This document shows, in pieces, positions 35,398 to 45,009 of a stretch of DNA of 64,000 nucleotides (positions are counted from its first letter, which is position 1; each line of letters begins with the position of its first letter). The notes below the pieces were generated by a model. It did not search any database and was not told where the DNA came from. It worked only from the letters and a program-made list of their open reading frames with translations. This DNA is from Mesorhizobium sp. SARCC-RB16n (GTDB lineage: Bacteria; Pseudomonadota; Alphaproteobacteria; Rhizobiales; Rhizobiaceae), in the NCBI RefSeq assembly GCF_008520305.1, contig NZ_ML703269.1, positions 274,792 through 338,791 of the forward strand, given 5' to 3'. Made by a program: the position numbers and the translations under genes.

Positions 35398-36114
35398 TTA
35401 CTGTGCCTTGCCGGCGCTCGTCCGCCGCCGGGCCGTCATGACGGCGCGCACATAGCCGGGCTCTCCGATCCGAATGCTTCCGTCAGGGAGGCCGAGTATA
35501 CGGTCGAGGGCGATCTCGTAGAGCCTGACGCGTTTCTCCAAAACTTCGATCGCGATTTCCATGTCTGCGTCGCCGCCGCCGGTGATCGCCTTGGCGACGA
35601 CATCATGCGTGGCCATGCCGAACTGCATGACGATGTCGGCGACACCCTCCGGGTCGAAGGTCCTGAAGGTGCCGTCTTCGACACCTTGCCGGATGATCTT
35701 GACCAGCAGGGGCGAAAACGATGCGCTGGCCGCCAGGTTGATGCGGTGGAAGAGCACGAGGTTCTCCGGCCGGAACAGGGTCTCGAAGAGCGCCCAGGCC
35801 TCCGGTGCGGTCTCGATCTTGGCCTGGCGCGATTGTGCGAGCAGCGCGTTCAGGCGAGCGAGCGGGTCGAGCCCGGGATCGCCAAGTATGCCCTTGACCC
35901 CAGCCAGTGCTTGTCTGGCGAACCGCTCGGCCAGTGCTTCCAGAAGGGCCTCCTTGGAAGCGAAGTAGTGATAAAAAGCCCCCTTCGAGATGCCGGCGGA
36001 CGCAATCACATCGTTGAGGCTCGCTTTGTCGTAGCCTCGCGTCAGGAACAGGACCTGAGCATGGTCCAGCAGTTCTTCTCGTCTGAGCTCGGGATGCTTG
36101 ATGACACGGGGCAT
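35398..36114 (-). CDS. TetR-family transcriptional regulator
   Basis: The 238-residue product has the TetR DNA-binding domain, REELLDHAQVLFLTRGYDKA and SLNDVIASAGISKGAFYHYFASKEALLEALAER. A helical ligand domain follows. Start ATG 36114 (MPRVIKHPELRREEL); frame extension to 36180 would run into the operator region. It is divergent from an isoprenylcysteine-methyltransferase-like gene and two operator-like sites lie between them, so it probably represses that gene and itself. Confidence 0.9.
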   Translation of the reverse strand: MPRVIKHPELRREELLDHAQVLFLTRGYDKASLNDVIASAGISKGAFYHYFASKEALLEALAERFARQALAGVKGILGDPGLDPLARLNALLAQSRQAKIETAPEAWALFETLFRPENLVLFHRINLAASASFSPLLVKIIRQGVEDGTFRTFDPEGVADIVMQFGMATHDVVAKAITGGGDADMEIAIEVLEKRVRLYEIALDRILGLPDGSIRIGEPGYVRAVMTARRRTSAGKAQ

Positions 36115-36171
36115 GACGAACTTTCTGCACGCGATCACCGTCCTCGTCCAGTGGGGGCGCCAAGGGTCAGC

Positions 36172-36200
36172 TTGAATCATAGACCATTGGTCGGTATAAT
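36172..36200 (+). promoter_or_regulatory. Sigma-70 promoter for the ICMT-like gene
   Basis: TTGAAT (36172-36177), 17 bases, then consensus TATAAT (36195-36200). The predicted start is near 36207, 50 bases before ATG 36257. It is one of the clearest promoters in the window. Confidence 0.75.
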
Positions 36201-36214
36201 AGACTGATGGTCTA
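36180..36214. promoter_or_regulatory. Tandem TetR operator-like sites
   Basis: Box 1 TAGACCATTGGTCGG (36180-36194) lies between -35 and -10. Box 2 TAGACTGATGGTCTA (36200-36214) begins at the last base of the -10 box. Both fit TAGACC-N3-GGTCTA with deviations in opposite halves. Start-to-start distance is 20 bases, two helical turns. Confidence 0.65.
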
Positions 36215-36256
36215 TTTTAGCCAATGCCAGCACAGGCATACAGCGGAAAGGCGATC

Positions 36257-36931
36257 ATGATCTCCAAATTGGTCCTGCAGACATTCCTCTGGTTCGGCGT
36301 CATGGGCGCGTTGCTGTTCCTGGCGGCCGGCACGCTGCACTGGCCCGGGGCGTGGGTCTATCTGGTGGTGATGGTGGTGCTCAGTCTCACCCTGGGCGTG
36401 GCGCTGGCCCGGCGTGACCCCGGCCTGATGAATGAGCGGCTGAGCCCTCCCATCCAGAAGAATCAGACGGCGGCCGACAAGGTTCTGCTGTCCATACTTC
36501 TACTTGCCATCCTTGGCTGGCAGATATTCATGGGATTCGACTTCCGTTTCGGCTGGTCGGCGGTTCCCGTCTGGGTACAGGTGATTGGCGCCGCCGTGGT
36601 GCTACTCAGTATCTGGATCTGCTACCTGACCATGCTGGAGAACAGTTTCGCGGCACCGGTCGTCAAAATCCAGGACGAGCGCGGACAGCGCGTGATCACC
36701 ACCGGCCCCTACAGCTACGTCCGCCATCCCATGTATGCCGGCGCCATCCTCTTTTTCGCCGGCACGGCACTCCTGCTTGGTTCCTGGTGGGGATTGCTGT
36801 CGGTGCTCGTGTTCGTTGTTCTCTTGGGCATCCGCACCTTCATCGAAGAGAAAACGCTTCGCGCTGGTCTGCGCGGCTACGACGACTATGCGGCCCAAGT
36901 TCGCTACCGCCTGATTCCGAGGGTCTGGTAG
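36257..36931 (+). CDS. Isoprenylcysteine carboxyl methyltransferase-like membrane protein
   Basis: The 224-residue polytopic protein ends with the signature of the ICMT/PEMT superfamily: VITTGPYSYVRHPMYAGAILF, with His-Pro-Met-Tyr, and IEEKTLRAGLRGYDDYAAQVRYRLIP. Members are S-adenosylmethionine-dependent methyltransferases in the inner membrane; bacterial substrates are mostly unknown. Four to five helices are predicted. ATG 36257 follows GGAAAGGCG. Regulation by the divergent TetR is likely. Confidence 0.9.
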   Translation: MISKLVLQTFLWFGVMGALLFLAAGTLHWPGAWVYLVVMVVLSLTLGVALARRDPGLMNERLSPPIQKNQTAADKVLLSILLLAILGWQIFMGFDFRFGWSAVPVWVQVIGAAVVLLSIWICYLTMLENSFAAPVVKIQDERGQRVITTGPYSYVRHPMYAGAILFFAGTALLLGSWWGLLSVLVFVVLLGIRTFIEEKTLRAGLRGYDDYAAQVRYRLIPRVW

Positions 36932-36934
36932 CGG

Positions 36935-37816
36935 TCAGGCGGAAACCCCGGCGGCCTTTGCTCGCGCCAGAAGCCGTTCGGCCAGCCGCAGGTGCGGGCG
37001 GTCGAACATCTTGCCGTCGATGCCGACGACGCCGGGATTTCCCGCTGCCTCGAACGCCGCCACGATGGCGGCCGACTGTTTCACCGCTGCGGCCGAGGGC
37101 GTGAAGGCGGCGTTGATGACGGGCACCTGATCTGGATGGATTGCCATCTTGCCGGTGAAACCATCGCGCTCGGCCTCGGCGCACTCCACAGCAAAGGCCG
37201 CCATGTCGCGAAAGTTCGGAAACACGGTGTCGATCGCGGCAACCTCTGCGGCCCCGGCCGCGAGGATGGTCGTCAGGCGGGCGTGACGGAAGACGTCGGT
37301 GTAGCGGCCGTGCTCGTCGCGGGCCGCACGCGCGCCGATCGCGGCCGACAGGTCTTCCGCGCCCCAGGTCAGGCCGGCAAGCCGCGCGCTTGTCCCGGCG
37401 TAGGTCGCCGCCGCCAGCACGCCCGCCGGAGTTTCGGTGATGATGGGCAGGATTTTTATCGAACCGTCGGGCAGATCGTTCTCGGCTTCGCGGACCCTGA
37501 GCTTGGCCGCGAGCTGCTGCACGTCCTGGCCGCTGTTCGATTTTGGCAGCATGATGCCGTGGGGCTTTGCCGGAACGAGTTTGACAAGATCATCGTCCGT
37601 CATCCCGGTCGCGAGATCGTTGACCCTGACATAGATTGCCGAGCTGGTTTGCCCCCCGCGTTCGAGGATGAAGCGCGCCGCGATCTCGCGCGCATGCGCC
37701 TTGTTCTGCGACGCCACGGAGTCCTCAAGATCGACGATGACCACGTCGGCCCCGGCGCCAAATCCCTTTTCCAGCTTCCGCTCGGAATCGCCGGGAACGA
37801 AGAGCAGCGAGCGCAT
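36935..37816 (-). CDS. CitE/HpcH-HpaI-type CoA ester lyase
   Basis: The 293-residue protein begins MRSLLFVPGDSERKLEK and has the family motifs ADVVIVDLEDSV, KPHGIMLPKSNSG and ITETPAGVLAA with the Glu that binds Mg, and GKMAIHPDQVPVIN. Such enzymes cleave or form CoA esters (malyl-CoA, citramalyl-CoA or related). It starts inside the stop of the upstream MaoC gene (TGATG), so the two are coupled. In rhizobia a MaoC/lyase pair like this is often linked to C4 or C5-CoA ester metabolism, but I do not fix the substrate. Confidence 0.9.
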   Translation of the reverse strand: MRSLLFVPGDSERKLEKGFGAGADVVIVDLEDSVASQNKAHAREIAARFILERGGQTSSAIYVRVNDLATGMTDDDLVKLVPAKPHGIMLPKSNSGQDVQQLAAKLRVREAENDLPDGSIKILPIITETPAGVLAAATYAGTSARLAGLTWGAEDLSAAIGARAARDEHGRYTDVFRHARLTTILAAGAAEVAAIDTVFPNFRDMAAFAVECAEAERDGFTGKMAIHPDQVPVINAAFTPSAAAVKQSAAIVAAFEAAGNPGVVGIDGKMFDRPHLRLAERLLARAKAAGVSA

Positions 37817-38268
37817 CAGGCCGCCTTCTTCAGCATCATCGCTTGCCTTGTGCATTTGGCGACCAGATCGCCATGCTGATTGTAGGCGCGGTGCTCGAAT
37901 TCGACGATGCCGCGGTCGGGCTTCGATTTGGACTCGCGCACCGAGACGACAGATGTTTCGACGCGGATGGTGTCGCCGTGGAAGACCGGATGTGGAAACA
38001 CGGTTTCCTTCATACCGAGATTGGCGATAGTGGTGCCGACCGTGATGTCGTTGACCGAGATGCCGATCATCAGGCCGAGCGTGAACAGAGAGTTGACCAG
38101 CGGCTTGCCCCATTCGCTCTTGGCGGCGAAATCAAAGTCGATATGCAGCGGCTGCGGGTTCAGCGTCATCACCGAAAACAGCATGTTGTCGCTCTCGGTG
38201 ACGGTCTTGCGCAGCGTGTGCTGGAAGACATGGCCGACTACAAACTCTTCGAGATATAGCCCGGCCAT
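37816..38268 (-). CDS. MaoC-family (hotdog) hydratase
   Basis: The 150-residue protein has the R-hydratase layout: an N-terminal VVGHVFQHTLRKTVTESDNM, LNPQPLHIDFDFA with the catalytic Asp/His pair of the D-x(4)-H type region, and a C-terminal strand with RESKSKPDRGIVEF. It probably hydrates or dehydrates an acyl-CoA. It is translationally coupled to the CoA lyase that follows, so both may act in one pathway. ATG 38268 (MAGLYLEEF) gives the family length. Confidence 0.88.
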   Translation of the reverse strand: MAGLYLEEFVVGHVFQHTLRKTVTESDNMLFSVMTLNPQPLHIDFDFAAKSEWGKPLVNSLFTLGLMIGISVNDITVGTTIANLGMKETVFPHPVFHGDTIRVETSVVSVRESKSKPDRGIVEFEHRAYNQHGDLVAKCTRQAMMLKKAA

Positions 38269-38419
38269 TTCCGTCTCCTGCGCTGTCTGACGGTTGATAG
38301 GCGCTGCATCCAGCGCTCGCAAGCCAGTTAATGAACATGGTGAACCGTTCGTAAACCATTTCTGCCTACCGTCGTCAGCGGGGTCGGAAACCCTCCGGCA
38401 AGGGGCGTAAGCAGACGGC

Positions 38420-39544
38420 ATGGTTGTTGTTTCGCATTTCCTGAAATGGATCTACACGGCCAGGGTGTCGGAGCGCGCCGCCGCGGCCAATGCGCTGGCC
38501 CGGGCCTATGTCAATTCGGAATTGCCATTCGAAGACCGCTGCGCCGCCGAAGCGGCGCTGACGCTGCTGCTCGACGATGCCTCGTCGAAAGTGCGGCTGG
38601 CGATGGCGGAAGCGCTCTCGATGAGCCACCACGCGCCGCTGCAGATCATCAGTGTGCTTGCCGCCGACCAGCCGGAAGTCGCCGGTGTCGTGCTGGCGCG
38701 CTCGCCGCTGCTTACCGACGCCGATCTGATCAACCGCGTGGCGGCGAGCCAGAAGGCAACGCAGAAACTGATCGCCGACCGGTCTGTAGTCTCGATGGCG
38801 CTGTCGGCGGCCATCGCCGAGATCGGCGAGGCGGAGGCCTGCGCCGTGCTTCTGGCCAACACCGGCGCCGACATCGCTTCCCTCAGCTTTCGCCGCATGG
38901 CGGAACGCCACGGACATCTGCCTCTGGTGCGCGAGGCGCTGATATCGGATATCAGGCTGCCTGCCGACTGCCGGCATATGCTGCTCATCAAGCTCGGCGA
39001 GACGTTGAAGACATCGCCGCTGGTCATGGCGTTGATGGGAGCCGCGCGTGCCGACCGCGTCATGCGGGACGCCTGCGTCAAGGCCTCGGTGACGCTGATC
39101 GAGGGCACGCGCCAGGAAGAGCACGCGGCGTTGATCGAGCACCTCAGGCTACGCGGCGATCTCACCGCGAGCTTCCTGATCCGTACCATCGCGCACGGCA
39201 AGGTCGATTTCTTCGGCTCGGCGCTGGTCGCGCTCAGCCAGCAGTCCGAACCGCGGGTGAGGGCGCTGCTGGCAGGCGGGCACGATGTGGCCTTGCAAGC
39301 GCTGTTCCGAAGTGCCGGCCTAGCTGCCGCCACGCATGCGGTCATCCTGCGCGCCCTGAAGATCTGGCGTGAGGTCGCCAACGGCAAGCGCGTCGCCGGC
39401 GTTCAGGAAGTCAGCTGGCTGATGCTCAAGGAACTGGGTGGGCAATCCGCCGAAGGCGATCTTGCCGTCCTGGTCAAGTCGATCCACCTTGATGCCTTGC
39501 GCGAAAACGCACGCGGCCATGCGCTGGCGATCGCTGCTGCCTGA
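38420..39544 (+). CDS. DUF2336 protein
   Basis: The 374-residue product is largely helical with HEAT-like repeats; AAEAALTLLLDDASSKVRLA and AEALSMSHHAPLQIISVLAAD are typical of DUF2336, a family of alphaproteobacteria. No membrane segment or enzyme motif is present, so it is probably a cytosolic binding protein. It is divergent from maoC. A terminator formed by part of a repeat element overlaps its stop codon. Confidence 0.85.
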   Translation: MVVVSHFLKWIYTARVSERAAAANALARAYVNSELPFEDRCAAEAALTLLLDDASSKVRLAMAEALSMSHHAPLQIISVLAADQPEVAGVVLARSPLLTDADLINRVAASQKATQKLIADRSVVSMALSAAIAEIGEAEACAVLLANTGADIASLSFRRMAERHGHLPLVREALISDIRLPADCRHMLLIKLGETLKTSPLVMALMGAARADRVMRDACVKASVTLIEGTRQEEHAALIEHLRLRGDLTASFLIRTIAHGKVDFFGSALVALSQQSEPRVRALLAGGHDVALQALFRSAGLAAATHAVILRALKIWREVANGKRVAGVQEVSWLMLKELGGQSAEGDLAVLVKSIHLDALRENARGHALAIAAA

Positions 39545-39591
39545 AGCGCGTGGCCTCGAAACGGAGTTATGGGACGCGCTTCAGGTTTTTT
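39540..39591 (+). terminator. Terminator formed by repeat copy 2
   Basis: Twelve-base perfect arms CCTGAAGCGCGT (39540-39551) and ACGCGCTTCAGG (39574-39585), followed by TTTTTT. The stop codon of the DUF2336 gene is inside the left arm. Confidence 0.8.
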
Positions 39592-39645
39592 GTTTTGATG
39601 CATGTCGTTCTCCCAAAACCGAGGTCACTTTTGGGCGACATGCAT
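39540..39645. repeat. Two-hairpin intergenic repeat, copy 2
   Basis: First hairpin as in the terminator entry, then TTTGTTTTG, then a nested hairpin: ATGCATGTCG (39598-39607) with CGACATGCAT (39636-39645), enclosing CCCAAAA (39612-39618) with TTTTGGG (39629-39635). It has the same order, inner stem and CGACATGCAT arm as copy 1. It ends at the stop codon of the FUSC gene. Confidence 0.8.
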
Positions 39646-41714
39646 TAAGTTTTATCTCTCGCGAAGAAATCCGGGAAATCCTCCATCGCCGCGGCGATAA
39701 TGCGCAGGGACGCTGCGATCTGCAGCATGTCCCCGGTGGCGTTCCGCTGGGCAATGCCTGCAGCATACTGCCTAGCGACGGCGACGGTCGCTGTTTGTGG
39801 ATCGCCAGGGGCACGGAAAAGCAGCTCGCGCGCCAATCCCCTGAGGAAGTTGGCGATTGAAAGCGTGGTTTCCGACGGGATGGCATGGTTTTGGCTGGCC
39901 GTGCGCAGCCTCAGGATTTCCAGGCCGACTGTGACGGAGGCGACGCCGCCGCCCAGCACCGCCTCGCCCTTCCTGCCGGAATTCTGCACCAGCGGCATCA
40001 ACTGATTGACCCGGTCATAAGCGAGGCTCTCGAAGGCTGAACGCCTCGGCACGCGCTCGTGCAGGCAAAGCCGTGCCAGATCCTCGCGCATGGCCCGCAC
40101 GATGCGGTCGGCCGCGAGCCATGGATCCGCTGGCAATACGACGATGAAGACGCCGATCGCCAGCAGGATGCCAACCAGGATCGATGCCGAGCCGGCGAAG
40201 AAGGGGCCGGGATCGTAGGTCATTGCCTGGTGCGGGCTGAGGAAGGCCAGGAAATTGATGGCGAAGGCCGTCGCCACGCCGACATAGCGCGGATTGGCCA
40301 TGGCGAGTGCCGCCGGCACCATGATGGGCACGACGAACAGCATGAACCAGCCGAAGCCGGGCAGAGCGGGGAGCGCGATCTGACCGACGAGAAAAGCAAA
40401 GGGCAGAGCGAGCAGCGTTCCCTTGAAGAACCCCCAGGATACCTGCACGGGGTCGGGGCGAGCGGCAAACAGGCTCGACACGACGGCAACGAGGATGACG
40501 GTGCCGGCTGCTTCCGACCACTTCGTCGTCAGCCAGAATGCCGCGACGAGCAGCGTGGCAACGGCCGCGCGGATGGCGTTGCGCGCAGCACCGGGATAGT
40601 CGCGATGCACCACCAGGGCCGGCTGCTGGCCGCCGGGACCTGGACGGCGGGTGGCCGGCGCGCGCAAGGCGTCGAGGCCACGCAGCACCTGTTTCAGCGC
40701 CTCGGCGAAATCGGCTGCTATTGTGAGGCGTGTGATTGTGCCGATCCTGTCCTCACCCTGGTCGGTCGAAGCATCGGGCATTTGCCGGGCCTTGGCGGAG
40801 ATTGCGTCGAGTCGCGCCAACCAGGGCGAGGTATCGTCCAGCGCTCCCGGCTTGGCTGCCAGTTCGCTGACAAGGGCCTGCAGCTCCGAGCGTACCGGGA
40901 TGAGGGCCGCGTTTTTCGGAGCGCTATGCGAATGGAGCGCGCGCGCGGCCGAAAGAGCCGAAAGCAGCTGTCCGATGGTGCGCCGCACGGGATGCGCGCG
41001 CGGCGCGAAGCTCGGCGCCTCCAGCCTTGCATAGGCGCGCATCTCGCCGAGCGTCTGCGTATCGGCGACAAGCTTTCGGTGCAGACCGATGAGTGTTGTC
41101 CGGTCGCCGCCGGAGAACGCACCGCCGGCATAAGTGGCGAGGTCGAGAATGCAGCGTTTCAGCCGCGAAATGATAGCGTCGCTGGCCAGTCTCGGCAGGA
41201 TCAGCCGGCTGGTGAGGCCGGCGCAGACGATGCCGAGCACGATCTCGGCACAGCGCGCGACCGCGAGGTCAACGACCAGATGCGGTTGTCCGAAAGCGGG
41301 CAGGCCGATGATCATGGCTGTGTAGCCGGCAAGCGCAGCGCCATAGGCTTCTGGATTGCGCAGCAGCGACGAGACGAAGGTGCAAATGCCAATCCAGACG
41401 GCAAGCACCGTCACCAGAATCCAGGGGCCGGCTCCGAACGCGGTGGTGATGCCGATTGCCGCGATACCCCCTGCAAGCGTGCCGAGCAGCCGGTAGAAGC
41501 CTTTCGCCAGCACCATGCCGGCAACCGGCTGGGCGACGATGAACACCGTCATCATCGCCCATTGCGGATGGTCGAGCTTCAGCGCATAGGCGACGAGAAG
41601 CGCGATCATGCCAGCCGAAACGGTGCGCAGGGCGAAGATCCAGTCGGAGCGCGTCGGTTGCGTCAGCCCGGCCAGGCCCGTCTCGAAATAGGTTTTCAGC
41701 CGCGCCCAGGTCAC
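39645..41714 (-). CDS. FUSC-family aromatic acid exporter-like membrane protein
   Basis: The 689-residue protein has the two-block layout of the FUSC family: about six N-terminal helices (for example IVAQPVAGMVLAKGFYRLLG), a long soluble middle, and six more helices later (LLVAAFWLTTKWSEAAGTVI, WFMLFVVPIMVPAALAMANP). Members export hydroxybenzoates and related acids with the help of a membrane-fusion partner. No HlyD-type partner gene is adjacent, so the substrate is open. Confidence 0.85.
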   Translation of the reverse strand: MTWARLKTYFETGLAGLTQPTRSDWIFALRTVSAGMIALLVAYALKLDHPQWAMMTVFIVAQPVAGMVLAKGFYRLLGTLAGGIAAIGITTAFGAGPWILVTVLAVWIGICTFVSSLLRNPEAYGAALAGYTAMIIGLPAFGQPHLVVDLAVARCAEIVLGIVCAGLTSRLILPRLASDAIISRLKRCILDLATYAGGAFSGGDRTTLIGLHRKLVADTQTLGEMRAYARLEAPSFAPRAHPVRRTIGQLLSALSAARALHSHSAPKNAALIPVRSELQALVSELAAKPGALDDTSPWLARLDAISAKARQMPDASTDQGEDRIGTITRLTIAADFAEALKQVLRGLDALRAPATRRPGPGGQQPALVVHRDYPGAARNAIRAAVATLLVAAFWLTTKWSEAAGTVILVAVVSSLFAARPDPVQVSWGFFKGTLLALPFAFLVGQIALPALPGFGWFMLFVVPIMVPAALAMANPRYVGVATAFAINFLAFLSPHQAMTYDPGPFFAGSASILVGILLAIGVFIVVLPADPWLAADRIVRAMREDLARLCLHERVPRRSAFESLAYDRVNQLMPLVQNSGRKGEAVLGGGVASVTVGLEILRLRTASQNHAIPSETTLSIANFLRGLARELLFRAPGDPQTATVAVARQYAAGIAQRNATGDMLQIAASLRIIAAAMEDFPDFFARDKT

Positions 41715-41758
41715 ATGCTGGTCTCCATGTCAGGAACGCAAGCTAAACTCGCCAGCGG

Positions 41759-43816
41759 CTAGATATCCAGCACTTCCGTCTCGGCGAATTCGGCGCGTTC
41801 CTGGATGAAGCGGAAGCGAGCCTCAGGCTTGGTACCCATCAGCGCATCGACCGCATCCTTGGTCGCAGCCTCGGCGTCGATCACATCGACCCTAAGCAGC
41901 GTGCGCTTCCTCGGGTCCATGGTGGTCTCCTTGAGCTGCGAGGCCATCATCTCGCCCAGGCCCTTGAAGCGGCCGAGTTCGACCTTGCCGCGCCCGGTGA
42001 ATTCGGTGCGCAGAAGCTCGTCCTTGTGCGCGTCGTCGCGGGCATAGGCGACCTTGCCGCCTTGCCTGATCGAATAGAGCGGCGGCACCGCCAGATAGAG
42101 ATGGCCGCCGCGTACCAGCGCCGGCATCTCTTGATAGAAGAAGGTGATCAGCAGCGAAGCGATGTGGGCGCCGTCGACGTCGGCATCGGTCATGATGATG
42201 ACGCGGTCGTAACGCAAATCCTCGTCGCGATATTTTGAGCGCGTGCCGCAGCCAAGCGCCTGGATCAGGTCCGATATCTGCTGGTTGGCGGCCAGCTTGT
42301 CGTTGCCGGCGCTGGCGACGTTGAGGATTTTGCCGCGCAGCGGCAGGACGGCCTGGCTGGCACGGTCGCGCGCCTGCTTGGCCGAGCCGCCGGCGGAATC
42401 GCCTTCGACGATGAAGAGTTCGGCACCTGCCGCCGCGTTCTGCGTGCAGTCGGCGAGCTTGCCCGGCAAGCGCAGCTTGCGCACCGCACTTTTGCGCGAC
42501 ACCTCTTTTTCCTGGCGGCGGCGCACCCGTTCATCGGCACGCGCGATCACCCAGTCGAGCAGCTTCGAGGCTTCCTGCGGATTATCGGCCAGCCAATGGT
42601 CGAATGGGTCGCGGATCGCGGTCTCGACGATGCGTATCGCTTCGATCGTCGCCAGCCTGTCCTTGGTCTGGCCGACGAATTCCGGCTCACGGATGAACAC
42701 CGACAGCATGCCGGCGGCCGAGATCATGACGTCTTCCGAGGTGACGATCGACGCGCGTTTGTTGCCGACGAGGTCGGCATAGGCGCGCAGGCCGCGCGTC
42801 AGCACGTTTCGGAAGCCGGCCTCGTGGGTGCCGCCTTCGCCGGTGGGGATTGTATTGCAGTAGGAATTGATGAAGCCGTCGCCGCCGAACCAGGTCACCG
42901 CCCATTCGAGCGAGCCATGGCCGCCTTGCCTGTCACTCTTGCCGGCGAAGATTTCGCGCGTCACCTGGAATTCGTCGCCGAGCGACGCTTTCAGATAATC
43001 CTTGAGGCCGCCGGGGAAATGGAATTCCGCCTTGGCCGGTGTCTGATCCTTTTCCTTGATCAGGGAGGGATCGCAGGTCCAGCGGATCTCGACGCCGCCG
43101 AACAGATAGGCCTTCGAGCGCGTCATGCGGTAGAGCCGCGCCGGTTCGAAAGCCGCGCCCTTGCCGAAGATCTGCTCGTCGGGATGGAAACGGGTCCTGG
43201 TGCCGCGGCGGTTGTGCACCTCGCCGAGGTGCTCCAAACCGCTTACCGGAATGCCGCGTGAAAAACGTTGGCGATAGAGCTGACGCCCGCGCGCGACTTC
43301 GACCTCGAGATGATCCGACAGGGCGTTGACGACGGAAACCCCGACGCCGTGCAGGCCACCGGAAGTCTCATAGACCTTGGAATCGAATTTGCCGCCCGAA
43401 TGCAGCGTCGTCATGATCACTTCGAGCGCCGGCTTCTTGAATTTGGGATGCGGATCGACCGGGATGCCGCGGCCATTGTCAGTGACGGTGAGATAGCCGT
43501 CGGCCGAAAGCTCGACATCGATGAATGTGGCGTGGCCGGCAACCGCTTCGTCCATCGAATTGTCGATGACCTCGGCGAACAGATGGTGCATCGCCTTGTC
43601 GTCGGTGCCGCCGATATACATGCCCGGCCGGCGGCGCACCGGCTCCAGGCCTTCGAGCACCTCGATGTCGGCGGCACTGTAGCCCTCGCTGCCATCCTTG
43701 GCTGCGGCCGGGCGTTTGGCGGCCGCTTGCACCAGCGGATCCGCCGGGCGCGCCGGCGTGCGAACCTGTTGCGGCTGTTTCTCCAGGTTGCCGAAAAGAT
43801 CGTTGTTGTCGTCCAT
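41759..43816 (-). CDS. parE: DNA topoisomerase IV subunit B
   Basis: The 685-residue protein has the GHKL ATPase ([44 protein letters not shown]), transducer and Toprim domains ([35 protein letters not shown]). It decatenates chromosomes with ParC. The family prefix TQNAAAGAE and short C-terminus mark ParE rather than the longer GyrB. ATG 43816 ([10 protein letters not shown]) is preferred; ATG 43825 is an alternative. Confidence 0.93.
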   Translation of the reverse strand: MDDNNDLFGNLEKQPQQVRTPARPADPLVQAAAKRPAAAKDGSEGYSAADIEVLEGLEPVRRRPGMYIGGTDDKAMHHLFAEVIDNSMDEAVAGHATFIDVELSADGYLTVTDNGRGIPVDPHPKFKKPALEVIMTTLHSGGKFDSKVYETSGGLHGVGVSVVNALSDHLEVEVARGRQLYRQRFSRGIPVSGLEHLGEVHNRRGTRTRFHPDEQIFGKGAAFEPARLYRMTRSKAYLFGGVEIRWTCDPSLIKEKDQTPAKAEFHFPGGLKDYLKASLGDEFQVTREIFAGKSDRQGGHGSLEWAVTWFGGDGFINSYCNTIPTGEGGTHEAGFRNVLTRGLRAYADLVGNKRASIVTSEDVMISAAGMLSVFIREPEFVGQTKDRLATIEAIRIVETAIRDPFDHWLADNPQEASKLLDWVIARADERVRRRQEKEVSRKSAVRKLRLPGKLADCTQNAAAGAELFIVEGDSAGGSAKQARDRASQAVLPLRGKILNVASAGNDKLAANQQISDLIQALGCGTRSKYRDEDLRYDRVIIMTDADVDGAHIASLLITFFYQEMPALVRGGHLYLAVPPLYSIRQGGKVAYARDDAHKDELLRTEFTGRGKVELGRFKGLGEMMASQLKETTMDPRKRTLLRVDVIDAEAATKDAVDALMGTKPEARFRFIQERAEFAETEVLDI

Positions 43817-44053
43817 GCCTGCCATAGAGCCCAAGCTGCGAATCACCCCGTCGATACTGCCACGCTTTTCAGCGCCAAGCGACGGAGGTTCCTGTTACGT
43901 TCGGGGATTTAACCCCTCTTACCCTAAAACCATTCGATAACCAAGCAGGCGGAAATAGATCGAATGCAACCGCACAAGATTCCCGATTCTTTAACAATGC
44001 GGACTAGCGTGACCCCAACATAACAAGAAACTGCGGGCATCAGGGGTTTCGGT

Positions 44054-44980
44054 GTGAGGGGCAAGGCCATAACGATGATCGGCATCGCCGCCGTTTTCGG
44101 CGCGATCTCGATCTTTGCCGCGGATTTCTGGGTCAAGAGCCAGGCCAAGGCCGATGCCCAGGAGAAGACGGCCTCGATCGCCGCTCCGGCAGCACCCAAA
44201 ATCGAGTTCAAGACCATCGTGGTTGCCAATGCGCCGTTGCGCTACGGCATGGAGCTCGACCGCGCCAAGCTCAGCGAAATCCCGTGGCCGCAGGATTCCC
44301 TTCCGCAGGGCGCCTTTGCCACCATCGATGGGTTGCTCGGCGAAGGCGGCCGGGTCGTGCTGTCGCCGATCGAGGTCAACGAGCCGGTACTGCTGACCAA
44401 GCTGTCGGGACCGAACGGCCGCGCAACGCTGTCCAATATGCTGACGCCCGGAATGCGGGCGGTCACCATCCGCACCGACGAGATCGCCGGCGTCGGTGGC
44501 TTCGTCACGCCGGGCGACCGGGTCGATGTCGTGCTGACCCGCGATGCCGGCGAAATCCAGGAAGTCGCCAAGAACGCGCAAGGCGCGGCCGGTTCGACCA
44601 TCACCTCGGAGATCGTCGTTGCAGACGCCAAGGTGCTGAGCGTCGGGCAGGGCGCCGACGAGCGCCAGACGACGCCTCAGGTTGCCAATTCCGTGACCCT
44701 CGAGGTGACGACCGAAGGCGCGCAGAAAGTGGCGCTGGCCCGCACGGTCGGCACGCTGTCGCTGTCGCTGCGCTCCGCCAGCGAAGGCGGCGACGGCAAG
44801 AACGGCGTCACCACCATCTCTTCTTTCGGCGGATCTGTGGCTTCCAAGGCCGAGGCCGCCGCCGGCTCCTTGTTCGATGCCATCGCCAAGGAGCCAGAGA
44901 AGCCGAAATTCAAGACGGTCATCGTGACACGCGGCACGCAGGCCGAGGAATACAAGGTCCCTTCGCGGGACCAGAAGTAA
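44054..44980 (+). CDS. cpaB: Flp pilus assembly protein CpaB
   Basis: The 308-residue product starts at GTG 44054 after an AGGGG site. It has one N-terminal membrane anchor (MIGIAAVFGAISIFAADFWV), then the SAF-type region (VVANAPLRYGMELDRAKLS, GMRAVTIRTDEIAGVGGFV and PGDRVDVVLTRD), as in the RcpC/CpaB family that supports the secretin. It opens the Tad operon. Confidence 0.9.
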   Translation: MRGKAITMIGIAAVFGAISIFAADFWVKSQAKADAQEKTASIAAPAAPKIEFKTIVVANAPLRYGMELDRAKLSEIPWPQDSLPQGAFATIDGLLGEGGRVVLSPIEVNEPVLLTKLSGPNGRATLSNMLTPGMRAVTIRTDEIAGVGGFVTPGDRVDVVLTRDAGEIQEVAKNAQGAAGSTITSEIVVADAKVLSVGQGADERQTTPQVANSVTLEVTTEGAQKVALARTVGTLSLSLRSASEGGDGKNGVTTISSFGGSVASKAEAAAGSLFDAIAKEPEKPKFKTVIVTRGTQAEEYKVPSRDQK

Positions 44981-45009
44981 AGACCGGCGGGGACCGGGCG
45001 GACGGGATC

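Noticed and set aside
40059-41762. A 567-codon plus-strand frame opposite the FUSC exporter gene
   Set aside because: Composition is typical of antisense high-GC frames and it lies entirely within a recognisable membrane-protein gene.
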